Shown here piece by piece: positions 34,641-46,376 of a stretch of DNA of 64,000 nucleotides. The translations under genes and the position numbers were made by a program. The stretch spans positions 186,001-250,000 of the forward strand of contig JAIWNE010000040.1 in the NCBI GenBank assembly GCA_025331445.1, written 5' to 3'. The notes beneath the pieces are model-generated. The model was given only the letters and a program-made list of their open reading frames with translations. It did not search any database and was not told the DNA's origin. Position 1 is the stretch's first letter. Each line of letters starts with the position of its first letter. Origin of the DNA: Blakeslea trispora (lineage: Eukaryota; Mucoromycota; Mucoromycetes; Mucorales; Choanephoraceae).

Positions 34641-37600
34641 TTAATCGATATTCAACGCGGAAATAAGAGGAGCGAGATCATCTTCATTGTCTTCGTTAGA
34701 GCTGATTTCGCCTCCATCTACAATATCATCGCTTTCATCAAGAATTGCTTCTGATATAGAGACTTCATCGGCTGAAGGCTCGGAAGGAGCAACGAGAGAA
34801 GGAGAAGCAGAAGGAGAGAGAGGAGAGGACAAAGAAGGAGTGGATGGGGGCATACCGAGGAAGGTATGAGTCAACCTCTGCAGCAAAAGCAATTGGCGCT
34901 TTCGTCTTTCTAGTAGAAGAAGATGCTCAGGTTGAGCAGACTGGATTCCGAGGTTGATTGAGAAAAGTCTCGTCTCAGCATTCTGCACAAATTGCATTTC
35001 TTCTTCCTATTATAAAGGCTTAATAAACTATAAACGATAAAAGGCTTACAAGTATAGAATACGTACTTTCAGCAATTGTAATTCTTCTTCAGCACGACAC
35101 ATCTTGTGCCATGTCATGACATCTTGAGGCAAAGCTAAGGAGCTTTCCTTGGGAAACTTTTTTACAGTCGCCTTAAGACTGTCAATTCTGTGTTGCTCTT
35201 GCTGTTGTTGATCTAATTGGACATTGACATGTTATCTATATGCTCGATTGTATATAATCGCCATAAACTTACTGCAGTTCTGCAACAAATGCTCGTTGAA
35301 AAAAGAAATAATCTTTTTTGCGTTTAAAGCAATATGCTTGAGAGCCAAGACAAGCTTTGTAGCCTTTTTTGCACCTACAATGTAACCAGACAATAATGTT
35401 TAAAATTGCAAGTGATCGATATATCAAAAAAGAACGTACCAATTTCCCCGTTTCCAGATAATTGTCTTTCTTTGAAAGACAAAGCAAAAACATAGTTCTT
35501 AACAAGTATGACAAAGAAGTCAGTGACTTGGGTGTTGATTTGATCAGTGAGATGAGCTATGCGCTCATCTTCAAAGCTTTTGACTGGTTTGAAGTATGAT
35601 TCTCTTGATTCAAAGACTTCAAAACAAGCAATTTCTTGTCTGAGTCTTTCGATTCGCTTCTTCGTCATGCGATCGGGATTTTGTCTAAAGAGACAGTAAA
35701 TACAATGATCATATATTTGAAAGACAAAAACTTACATCTGTTGAAGATAATACATTAGCTTTTTAGCAGCTAAGTATTCCATGAAGGGCTTGCTGTTGAT
35801 AATGTTCTTTTCAGTTTATTTGTAAAGAATGTTCTTTACAAACTTTTTACTGATCTTCATGGATAACAAATCTTTGGCCTTTTGCCATTCTTCTAAAATT
35901 TTTTCGGTGTTAACACCTTCTAATTGTTTTTTGTATTTTTCAAGATTTTTTTGGTTTTTTTCTTTTTTTGTTTTGATTTGCTTGGCTATGAAGAATTGTT
36001 AAATCTGAAATAAAAAGATGTCAGACTGTATATGTAGTAAACTTACGCAGTTCAAGCATTTTGTTATATGCGAAATGATCCACTGCATCTGTGACCAACA
36101 GTTGTCGATTTCTCTTCGACATACTTCTGGTCATCGACACAAATCCATCTAATTAGGACCAGAAACGCTCACACCCTTCACCGTCGGTATATCCAAAGTT
36201 TTGGATATACCTAGGGTTGTAATTGACTTGACAAGCCATAGTATGAGCATAAGCATGGAATGCTGTTACCCCATACCAGGTGTCATTCATCATCAAGTAC
36301 GGGAATGTACGCTATCAATTGAATCAATTAAGTTATCAACGCATAGGTCAATCTAGACTCATGATTCCTTACTTCCAAATTGCTTTTTACTAAGCAAATG
36401 ATATCGTACATGATACCAATCTTGGTTCCTTCGCTCTTTTGTTGCTTCAACATATGGCCAACGCAAGCCAAGGCATATTTGTGGCTAATTGATGACGAGG
36501 TTAGAATCTAGTTAGAAACCAAATTACTTGGAACTTACCCTTCCCCACCGTAGATATTGAGCAGGCGCTCAGGCACGCCATGTCTAGCACATGACAAAGA
36601 AAAAATACCGTTCTCATCGTAACGGCCTGTCGAATTGTTTCGATTGTTCTCGCCGTTGGCCTTGAAGACACTGTCTTCGACGGGATCAAGGAAACACTAT
36701 GTAGATATAAGTTGCAATTCAGATCAGAGCAATGATCTCAACAACTTACATTGTCACTAGTATCTTTCTTTTCTGTGGCAAATTTGTCCACTTCTTCTTT
36801 TGTGCCCCAGAGAGCTTCTTCACCAATCGAAAGGGCAAAAAAGCCTCCTTCAGCAGCTTCATTAAGGCCGGCAATTCTTCTTCTCTTCATCTGGAAGTTG
36901 CCGTCCATCGATACAAGCTTTCGGTTGCCACCCTGTTAAATTTGTCATATGTTAATGATTGCAACAATTATATTCGTGATGCATAAAAAATTACCTCACA
37001 TCCCAAACAGATGCTCATACTCTCTAGACCATAGCTTAAATCTACATGGTCTTGGGCATAGCGAGCAAGTTTTCTGTAGAGAAAGTATGCCGAGTTGAGC
37101 ACATCATTCGTCATGAGAGCAGTCTAGATAAGCAAAGTAAAGGTGGATTGTTAAGTACTGTTTTAAATCATGTTGTACTGACTTACTCTGGAGCTCAAAC
37201 CAGGCATTCCTTGATAGACATCATTACAAATGTTCACAAAGCAATGGTTTGAGATATAACCTCTCATCTTGAAGATGTGCAGATAGTCCAACAAGGCAAA
37301 ATAGATAGCACGGCGAGGTGATTTGGTCTTGTTGGGCATCATCTGGTTTTCCAAAAGCTGCTTCAACAAGGGATTGCAGCTGCAATGCATAACTTCTACT
37401 TCTTGAATTGCTGTAAAACAATAACCACATTAGAAATGAAAGGATTCAACCAGCTCATGTTACTTGGTATACCATTCAAGAAATAAAGAGTCATTTTCAC
37501 AACGCCTCTATGGTTGCAAGAGCAATCGTATGACTCGAAGTGAACTGACTTCTTCGAGAGATCAGGCTCACCATGCAAAAGAAAGGAATTCAAATACCAA

Positions 37601-37956
37601 TCTCTCACCTTCTTGGCATGTTCAACCCAGCTTTGAACATGGCTGCTGATTTCAGGGGCAGTAAAATCATCATGATCCATGAATGACCCAGAGTAGTCAT
37701 CCACAAAATCATTTATTGCGCCAGCAGTAATTTGCAGCATTCTTTGCTGGTGAGCCTTTTCATCTTCGATATGTTGCTGTTGCAACTTTTCTTCTTCTTG
37801 TTGTTGTTAAAGGTTGATCATACGCTGTTGTATTTCATCAAGATCATCCTCGTTTTCCTTTTCGTGTTGGCTAACACTTGTTTTACTGATTCTTTGTCTT
37901 TTAGGGTTTCTAATTTTGATTTTGTTGTAACCTTCACGTTTCATTAATCTCTTCAT
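34641..37956 (-). pseudogene. KDZ (Kyakuja-Dileera-Zisupton) family transposase, decayed
   Basis: Intron-containing transposase gene. Going from the start near 37956 one sees a charged/Gln-rich N-terminus, DYSGSFMDHDDF, a Cys/His block (YDCSCNHRG), MHCSCNP, then the core: RYDENGIFSLSCARHG (first Asp), IGIMYDIICLV (second Asp) and NFGYTDGEGCERFWS (Glu). This is the order of the DDE-type KDZ core known from fungal elements associated with TET/JBP expansions. After the core come coiled-coil stretches and an acidic tail ending at 34641. In-frame stops occur after INL near 37808 and directly after the FWS motif near 36154, so this copy is dead or needs unusual splicing. Exon limits were not all resolved. 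Confidence 0.8.
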
Positions 37957-38404
37957 CACTGTTTTGTGTTTAGTTTTTTCGAAAAAGAGTCAAAAAAGTA
38001 AAACTGTTTTCGCTTTTTATCCCTATGTATCCCTATATTGTAAAAGCGGTCATTGAATCAAAAAATATAAAAACTAATTTGTTTGATAAACTTTATTTAG
38101 AAAATAATAAAACCAACTATAGAAATCTTAGTAATGACATAGGTAAATTAATGTATGAATCATACCAATTAATGATTGTTGGTAGTATGGATTCAGAATC
38201 AAATAAAGTAATAATGTAAAAAGAGGTTGAATCGAGATAATTGGGATTTGGGGTAATTTAAGAAATCAAGTTAATTCTCAATTTCAAATAACGGTGTGAT
38301 TGAAGTAAATTATAAAATAACGAAATTTGGAGTACTACACATCAAACTTCCCTCTATTTCTTGAACAAAAGGGATAAGAAATACAACACAATTTACTATA
38401 TATT
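37957..38404. other. AT-rich junction between KDZ and gypsy remnants
   Basis: Downstream of the minus-strand pol fragment. A purine tract (minus strand AGAGGGAAG, about 38345-38355) directly followed by TG could be the polypurine tract and 3' LTR start of that element. No LTR partner remains in the window to confirm it. Confidence 0.4.
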
Positions 38405-40075
38405 TTAGCATCCTAAATTATCCTTCTTCTTAAATTGCAGACCTGTCCTAGGATGAAACTTAACCAGGGAAGATCCATTAACACTTCTTTTGAGCAATTT
38501 TCCTGAACCATCAGCCAATTGATATGAGCCGTTATAGTTGTTGGCAACTACAGTAAAAATCTCAGGTTCGAACTTAGTAGATAACTTGTTTGTCTTTTTG
38601 TGACGCTTCCGTAATACCAGATTTCCGACTTCGGATTTGTTAAACGAGTTAGGTTCAAATTCATTATCAAAAAAAGGGTAATCGTTGATATCGTCTTCGC
38701 GCAAATTCTTGTCCATTAACTTGTAAGTTCGATCATAAGCAAGTGATTGACCATATACTTGCAATGCGTCTTGTCTAGGCGCGCGAGGAGGTTGTCCATA
38801 TAGTAATTCGAAAGGTGATATCTTGATTATACCATGTGCTTTGGTCCTATAAGCGTATAAGATACCAGGCAAGTGTAGATCCCATACAGAAGGGTGTTGT
38901 ATGGATAGCTTTTTAAGAGATTGGGCAATCGTTCCGTTTAGACGTTCACACATTCCGTTTGTTTCTGGTCTATACGGTGAAGTAAATTTGTGATGTATCT
39001 TTAACAAGTAGAGAAATTTCTCTACAACATCATTATCAAAATGAGCACCGTTATCAGACAAGAGATGCGTAGGTGGACCAAATTGGACGAAAATGTGTTC
39101 GTAGATGAAGTTAGCTACCGTATGCGCATCCGCCTTTTTGCATGCTTGAGCCAAAGGCCATCGAGTAAAATTTTCAACAGCTACAATAATGTATTTATTG
39201 CCTGATGTGGATTCTGGGAATGGACCAACGAAATCGATCGAAAATTGTTGAAATAACCTCAGAATAGGTACGACCTTCTTTGCTTTAGGTTCGTTGTTGA
39301 TGTTTCCATATAACTGGCAAGGGACACAAGTAGTCACATAATTCTTCATGTCGCGATAAGCTGTGGGCCACCAATAATCATTGTAAAGCCGAGCCCAGGA
39401 TGCATGTTGTCCGTAATGTCCGTGACCATCATGTAATTCTGTTAAGAATCCCTGACGTTCATTAATATGAGGAGCTTTCAAGTATCTTTGTCCAACCCGT
39501 CTATATAGGTGACTATCTTCGAGCTTATAATGTATTAACTTGGCTTTGAGTTTTGTTGGAGCTAGTGGGATGTTTTCAGGCTTGCTCAAACATTTACATA
39601 TTTCGAGAAATTCTTCTTCGTAGTGTTCATTATTCAAATTCAATGTTGTCTTAGGCTCCATCATTAGATGTTCGTACAATGCTTCGAGATCATTTTCTCC
39701 ATTCAATTCATCACCTTCCACTTTATAAGCAGGAGGATAGCGAGACATCGCATCAGCTACGGGGTTGAACTTTGTTTTGAGATGAACGCATTTGAATGTG
39801 AATTCTTGAGCTGCTATAACCCATCTCTGCAGTCTTTGATTAGGAGTATTCTTAGAAAACATGTATTGGACTGCCGAGTTATCAGTAAACAAGGTGAATG
39901 GTTTATCTAAAAGGTATTTCCTGAACTTGTTCAAGCTAGCAATTACAGCTAACAACTCCTTTTCGACTATTGGGTACTTCACTTCAGCAGGTTGTAATTT
40001 TCTGGACATAAAACAGATTGGCCTTTCTTCATCGTTATCATCTAACTGAGCTAGGCAAGCACCTATAGAGTGCAT
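38405..40075 (-). pseudogene. Ty3/gypsy pol fragment: RNase H and integrase, 5'-truncated
   Basis: 556 codons open. It starts inside RNase H (IGACLAQLDD, then YPIVEKELLAVI, FTLFTDNSAVQYM), continues with DAMSRYPP, the integrase HHCC finger (LHDGHGHYGQHAS...CVPCQ), and the DDE core: IDFVGPFPES (D), LLSDNGAHFD (D) and PETNGMCERLNG (E). Reverse transcriptase, protease and gag are missing. The truncation point near 40076 lies a few residues before the first RNase H aspartate and abuts the 3' flank of a DDE transposase fragment, so the left part was probably lost by deletion or rearrangement. Confidence 0.9.
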
Positions 40076-40169
40076 CTATTTTATATTCAGAATTTTTTGA
40101 AAAACGGACATTTTCGAGAATTACAAACTCCGAATCCAAAATAATTAGTTTAAAAGTCAGAAATAGTTT

Positions 40170-40742
40170 TTATTGGTTCATTCTGAGCTTTCGGTGAGAC
40201 TTGTGGAGCTTGGAGAATTGCTCCACAAGAGCAAAGGCCTCTTGAACATTGTTGCCTTGGGCGTAGGCATTAATGTAGGAGAAGCTCTTGTTGTAGTATC
40301 TTCTAATTGTCAAGGGAGCTTCTCCTACTGGACTGACACTGTCCAAAAAACGATCAATGTTGCCATTGAGACCCTCAAATGAATAGTCGCATTCTTGGCG
40401 AGCTTCTCTTTTGGCTGCACCCCAGTACCGTTCAATCCAATTACATTCACAATGGTACTTGGGGTACAGCTCGAAAATGAATCCATTGGCTTCTATCACC
40501 TCTGCAAGAATGGACTTTTGATTAGCAAAGTCCGGTTGCTGTTCCAAGAGGTGAACAGCGCAACACCTTTCAGTAACGTTAGCCACGTTGTTGCAGTATC
40601 GTAGCATGCTTTGCTGCTCCTTGACATCCTTGTAAAGCTTCCTTTGGCTCAGGATGCCTTTGATGTCAATGAAGAACTTCTTTGGCTTTTTATTTTGGTT
40701 AATTGAGATATTAGTTTGTAGTCTGTAAATGAAAACATGCAC
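40170..40742 (-). pseudogene. DDE transposase fragment (Tc1/mariner-like fungal family), C-terminal part
   Basis: Encodes the end of a transposase: CCAVHLLEQQPDFANQK, FELYPKYHCECNWIERYWG (catalytic Glu region), then KREARQECDYSF and a C-terminal KSHRKLRMNQ. The same blocks occur in the plus-strand copy at 50209-50724, at clearly lower than full identity, so they are separate insertions of one family. The start side is cut off near the LTR at 40878. A likely splice site sits near 40745. Confidence 0.82.
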
Positions 40743-40877
40743 TACTTAATGAATATATTTTTCTTACTGGATGCACCTTCGAATGGATGATACGGTATGC
40801 AGCTGCCTTTTCTTGCATACTTTTTTTTGGAAAAGTACATATTTTGATGTTCGTGTTGTATACAGCCTACATTCTAC

Positions 40878-40989
40878 TGTCAAGTCTAATATTGTGACTA
40901 CTTCTAAATTAGTATTTAAAGTTAGCTGTAATTTAATATTAATAAACCAGGTCTTTTTATACTCATTTACATATCTATAAACCTGGACA
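40878..40989 (+). repeat. 5' LTR (112 bp)
   Basis: Starts TGTCAAGTC and ends CCTGGACA; same sequence as 45731-45842. Unusually short for a gypsy LTR. Confidence 0.93.
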
Positions 40990-40994
40990 ATATA

Positions 40995-41012
40995 TGGTGA
41001 GGCTCCAGGCTA
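40995..41012 (+). other. Candidate primer-binding site
   Basis: Begins TGGTGAGGCTCCAGGC just inside the 5' LTR. TGG pairs with the CCA end of a tRNA; the rest should match that tRNA's acceptor stem. Which tRNA is not determined. Confidence 0.55.
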
Positions 41013-41248
41013 ACTAATAACAGCACACCATTCGGCGCCCACATATCAACAGCACATTCTCACAACCACCTACCAAAAGGCGTCGTTTCTCTGAACCTCC
41101 ATCATATCTTTCACTGCTCGCTACATTCCGGGAATCCACATTTGACAGACCTCCCAACTCACCCGGATCACAAACATCGACCTCATCTTTCGCCACTGCT
41201 CCTTCATCGTTCTCCCTCGATTCAAGCTACGTCGACAGGTTGCTTACT

Positions 41249-44200
41249 ATGGACCCTGACACTCCTCCTCATAACATTTCCTCCACTGACTTTAATCAAT
41301 ATGTCTTCTTTGAACGCCTCCGCAATTTAGCGGTCAACACCTACGACCTGAAAGATAGTCTTCGAGTATGGCTCAAAAACTTCGAACTACAATTAGAATA
41401 TGCAGGCATCCCCCAGCCGGCGGATTGCATCCCTCAATTCGGCCGTTTCATGCCACAACTGATTAAGAACTTCCTTCCCACAATGTCAGTAGCAACCAAA
41501 GCTTCTTGGGAATTATTCAAAGAAGAATTACTTTTGCACTTTGGAAAACCAGAGGAAGAAGAAAACAAGGAACTGTATAAACAACTTCGAGACTGCAAGC
41601 AGTCCATGCAAGAGTCAGTCAGACTATTCAGTGCTAAGTGGCAACACCTCATGTCCATGCTACCCAAAGATCATGTAAAAACAAACCAACAAATCAACCT
41701 TTTCATTCAGTCGCTTTCCCATCGGGAACTGCGTGCTTCACTAACTACATACGTAGATATTAAATCAATTACTAGCCTGACGGAAGTCATCAAAAAGGCT
41801 ATTGACATCGATGACAGAGCCAAATTAAACAATATTGACAGCCCCGCTACACAAACTCCGGTTATGGGAACCAATGAGGACCCAATGGATATCGATTATA
41901 TGAACGCTCACCCCAACAATCAGCGTAGATCGAATAGAAATAAAACATTTGCCCCAAGAAAAATTTTTTCTAATCATTCACAACGCAGAGATAATCATTA
42001 CAACCAAAATCGACAACAACCTACAGATCAAACTCAACCGAACAGAATGAGATTGTACGACAGAAACGGTAACCCTGTCTGTGGTCATTGTTTCAAAAAC
42101 CACCGTACCATCGATTGCAGATCACAAAAGCCACATTCTACAAACATGGTAACACACCATTCACAAGAACATCAACAGGAAGATATGCTTGACTTAGATG
42201 CACCCACCGAATGGCAAGAAGAGTCAGTAGAATTTATAGCAGCAGAAGCTATCCATGCCTTAAGTGTCAACACCATAGGTAGTCAACCCAATAGGAAAAG
42301 AATTACGTCTCTCACATCAATGTTCACTTACAACAATCAACATTTCCGCTTACTTTGGGATACGGGCAGCACTATATCAGCTATCAATGATAAAACAGCA
42401 GAACAGTTAGGTCTCACAGTCAACAAAAGCAAGCAAATATGTTACACTGACGTTAATAATAACGCAGCGTTCTCTAAGGGAACATCAAAATTGAGATTGT
42501 TTGGTGATGTGGAAATAACATTTCATATCATAGAAGGCTTAGCCCAGCCGATTTTGATTGGCCTAGATATAATGAAACAGTGGAAAGCTTCTATCAATAC
42601 TGCTAATAACACGGTGACAATTACATTACCTAACATTAATAAAAGAATACATATTAAAGCTTACACATTTCAACAAGTTGCTAACGCAATTTGTACGAAC
42701 GAAAGTTCAAGTCAGATAGATAATAGTGAGACACTCCAAGTATCCAGCTTTATACAAGCATTCGACGCAATTATAGCAAAAGAAGGAAAACAACCCACAC
42801 TAACAACAATGATGGAATTCAACATAGACACAGCAGACCATCCACCAGTATACTCACCCCCAAGGCATTATCACCCAGATATACAAAATCAGATAGATAA
42901 AAAATTTGACGAGCTCATACAACAAGGAATAGTGACAAAAATCGACTTCACCAACTGGGGTTCGAACGTTTCAGCCATACCTAAACCAGACAAATCATTA
43001 CGACTATGTGGGAACTATGTAAAACTCAACTCGATTACAATAGCAATACACTACCCGTTTATAAATTTACATGTAGCACTACAATCGCTAGGTAAGGCTC
43101 GCATATTTTCGAAACTAGATCTAGCTTCCGGGTATTATCAAATCCCTATCAAAGAAGACGACAGGATAAAAACCACATTGGTAACAACAACAGGTAATTA
43201 TATGTTCAATGTCATGGGATTTGGGTTCAAAAATGCCCCTGCAGTCTTCCAATGCTTGGTGGATAAAGTTCTCGGCTCCAGCAAGTACAATTTTGCTATC
43301 GCTTATCTAGACGACATTATCATTTTCAATCAGGATATGGATAATCACAAAAGACATCTACAGATCATCTGCGAACAACTACAGAAGGCCAACCTGTCTA
43401 TCAACTTGAAAAAATGTGCATTTGCGCTCTCACAAATATCATTCTTAGGCTTCCTAGTAACATCGGAAGGAGTGAAAGCAGACCCAAAGAAAATAGCACC
43501 CATTTTACAAATACCAGCACCTACAAACGTCAAAGAAGTGGAACAATTCCTTGGCGCAGCGGGGGTATATCAAAAATTCGTTGAAAACTTTCAGATACTG
43601 GTAGAACCAATACGAAGACTCAAGAAAAAGACAGTAGAATTCCAGTGGGAACAAGAGCAACAACAGGCATTCAATACAATAAAAAAGAAACTAGCAGACT
43701 TACCGTTGTTGAAACAGCCAGATTTTAACATCCCGTTCGAACTACACTGCGACGGAGCATCTACCGCTGGCATTGGAGTGGTGTTATGCCAACGATTAAC
43801 TGGAAATACACCATATCCATTGGCATTTGCATCCAGAGCACTCTCCTACCAGGAAATGAAATACCCTATCAGAGAAATAGAAGCTCTAGCAATCGTATGG
43901 GGTATAAAGAAATTCAGAATGTATCTCGAAAGAAACAAGTTTTACGTATACACAGATCATTCCTCGTTGCAATGGCTGTTACAATCTTCCCCGGATAACC
44001 AACCAAGAATTTGGCGCTGGTGCAACTTTCTACAGACATATGACTTTGAGGTAATATACGTGAAAGGAGCAGATAACACAGTAGCAGATCTGTTATCCCG
44101 CAATCCGATCAACAATATCACAACCACAAAATTTTGGCTCTTAGCTAGACAAGATCAGCTAAAATTCTGGGAAAAAGAACAACAAAAAGATGAACACATT

Positions 44201-45382
44201 CAACATATTCGACACTTATCAAATAACAACATAAAACAAATCGATAACATAGTATACAAAATAGTACCAAAACAACAAGCACATATGCAAAACAATATTT
44301 TCATCATCGTCCCTGCACACATTACAGATACAGTATTACAACAATACCACACATCATTATTTGCCGGACACGGGGGTATTAAAAAAACCAAACACTTAAT
44401 CCAATCAGCAGGACTATGGTGGAAAACCTTAGATCAAGACGTAGCAACATTTGTAAAAAAGTGTGTCAAATGTCAACAAGTAAAAGGCGCCAGGGACTAT
44501 CACTATCAATTGACATCGACAGCGTCCGATAGACCATTTACAAAAGTTTGTCTCGACTATCTAGGACCATTACCCACTTCTGAATCAAACAATTAATATA
44601 TACTAGTAGTTATTGACGCTTTCTCTAGATACGTAGAACTTTACCCTACCAAATCAACGACCACTATGGAGTTTGCTCACATTTTCTATAACTCATTTAT
44701 ACTTCGCCACGGAACTCCTTTGATAACCATGCATGATAATGGCTCTCCCTTTGGAACAGAATACCATAAACAACTAGCAAAATACTTATCAATTCAAACC
44801 GAATTTTCGTCACCTACCATCGCTGCATCCAATGGATTAGTGGAAAGATTCATGAAAACACTGAAGGAAATGATCCTACTATACGTCAACCAAAACGAAA
44901 TCGTAACAAAATGGGATTCCAAACTATCGATCATTCAATTCACATACAACAACCAATATCATTCAGCCATAAAAACGTCACCGTTCGAACTGGTTCATGG
45001 CAGAAAAGCTATCACACCATTATCTACAATTAACGAACAAGAAATACCTCAAAAATATCGAGGACAAGAAACCCCACAGTCGCACTATGCACAAAGAATC
45101 AACACAGAATTAAACAAAGCATTCGAAATTGTATGGCAATATCAAGCAAAATATCACAACCCTTCAGAACAACCTCTCAAATACAAAATTGGTGACCGCA
45201 TTTTGGTTTTTAATACAAAACTTACAACAGCCAAAAGCCCAAGAAAGTTGATGTACAACTGGTTAGGACCGTACACAATAACGAAAATGCTTTCGGAAAC
45301 AAGATTCGAAGCAAAAAGCATTGATTCTAACAAAACAATTCACAATGTACACGTGTCAATGATCAAACCATATCACACTTAA
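41249..45382 (+). pseudogene. Gag-pol polyprotein of the Ty3/gypsy element, one internal stop
   Basis: 1115 codons from the ATG at 41249 to a TAA at 44594-44596, then open in the same frame to TAA at 45380-45382. Order: gag capsid-like domain (VWLKNFELQLEYAG, ELYKQLRDCKQ), a CCHC-like knuckle (CGHCFKNHRTIDC, with a 3- rather than 4-residue gap before His), protease WDTGSTISAIND, RT with AYLDDIIIF, RNase H (FELHCDGAS), integrase HHCC (HTSLFAGHGG...CVKCQ) and DDE core (VCLDYLGPLP, TMHDNGSPF, NGLVERF). The stop falls between the first and second integrase aspartates. No separate gag frame or frameshift is needed. The frame is also open without ATG upstream to 41021. Confidence 0.92.
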
Positions 45383-45409
45383 AAAAAAAACCAGAGGGGG
45401 AGCAACAGA

Positions 45410-45660
45410 TTATTTCTTTATTTCTTTATTTCTTTATTTCTTTATTTCTTTATTTCTTTATTTCTTTATTTCTTTATTTCTTTATTTCTTTATTTCTTTA
45501 TTTCTTTATTTCTTTATTTCTTTATTTCTTTATTTCTTTATTTCTTTATTTCTTTATTTCTTTATTTCTTTATTTCTTTATTTCTTTATTTCTTTATTTC
45601 TTTATTTCTTTATTTCTTTATTTCTTTATTTCTTTATTTCTTTATTTCTTTATTTCTTTA
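45410..45660 (+). repeat. Tandem 8-mer array (TTTATTTC)n, ~31 copies
   Basis: 251 bp of essentially perfect 8-nt units between the gag-pol stop and the polypurine tract/3' LTR of the gypsy element. A second purine-rich tract (AGAGGGGGAGC) lies just before it at about 45393. Confidence 0.95.
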
Positions 45661-45730
45661 ACTCTAGTAGATGAAAAGCAAACTCAAGAGGTCGTTGAAG
45701 AGTAGCCTAAGTTCTACCCTAGGGGGAGAA

Positions 45731-45842
45731 TGTCAAGTCTAATATTGTGACTACTTCTAAATTAGTATTTAAAGTTAGCTGTAATTTAATATTAATAAAC
45801 CAGGTCTTTTTATACTCATTTACATATCTATAAACCTGGACA
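45731..45842 (+). repeat. 3' LTR (112 bp)
   Basis: Identical to the 5' LTR; preceded by AGGGGGAGAA, a classic polypurine tract. Confidence 0.93.
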
Positions 45843-46092
45843 ATACACTACCCTATCTGAGTTATAATACAGACCTAAACGTGCTCACGGCTCTACAGTT
45901 ATAACTGGCTATAGCTTAATTAACATCTAAACTCAGTCTAAAATAAAAGATCGGATCACAGTTCATTTGTATCAAGTACACTTGGATTGAAGCACAATTA
46001 GTGAATTATGGTTTATACACAAGAGGTACTCACTCTTTATCCATTGCACCAAAAATAAGCTATTATCCATGTCACTCAGTTAAATTAAGGAT

Positions 46093-46254
46093 TGTTACTC
46101 AGTCATCGTAAAAAGTATAAATACTAGGCACATATTTGAAATAAACGCGGATCAGATTCATATCGATCTTTTTTGGCCGTTCTGGTTCTAATCGACTTTA
46201 CTCGTCTTTGAACTTTATTATATTTTGTGCCTGTTATATTCTACGAATATAACA
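46093..46254 (+). repeat. Candidate LTR of a second retroelement
   Basis: Bounded by TGTTA...TAACA, with a TATA-like TATAAATAC near 46113 and an AATAAA signal at about 46140. It lies 122 bp before the gag ORF at 46377. No second copy is seen in the window, and no clear primer-binding site follows, so limits are tentative. Confidence 0.4.
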
Positions 46255-46287
46255 TTTTTTTCGATTAATTACCTCGCGTCCACTCGT

Positions 46288-46293
46288 ACTTAC

Positions 46294-46338
<45 letters not shown>

Positions 46339-46345
46339 CTCTTCT
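46288..46345 (+). repeat. (TC)n tract in gag leader
   Basis: Long CT dinucleotide run ending about 30 nt before the gag ATG at 46377. Confidence 0.85.
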
Positions 46346-46376
46346 CTCTTCTCTTTTTCTTCTTTTTTTGATTACT

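Larger units (their letters stand above)
40878..45842 (+). mobile_element. Near-complete Ty3/gypsy LTR retrotransposon, ~5.0 kb
   Basis: Two 112-bp direct LTRs (40878-40989, 45731-45842) that read identically base for base, both TGTC...GACA. A primer-binding-site candidate starts 5 nt inside, one gag-pol ORF spans most of the interior, and a polypurine tract (AGGGGGAGAA) directly abuts the 3' LTR. Identical LTRs imply recent insertion or gene conversion. I see no matching 5-bp target duplication (left TCTAC, right ATACA). One in-frame stop interrupts the integrase. Confidence 0.93.

Noticed and set aside
45410..45660. CRISPR-like or centromeric satellite array
   Set aside because: 8-nt units with no spacers, confined to one retroelement's 3' region; it is a microsatellite.
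40873..45847. Target duplication of the gypsy element
   Set aside because: TCTAC and ATACA do not match, so none is claimed.
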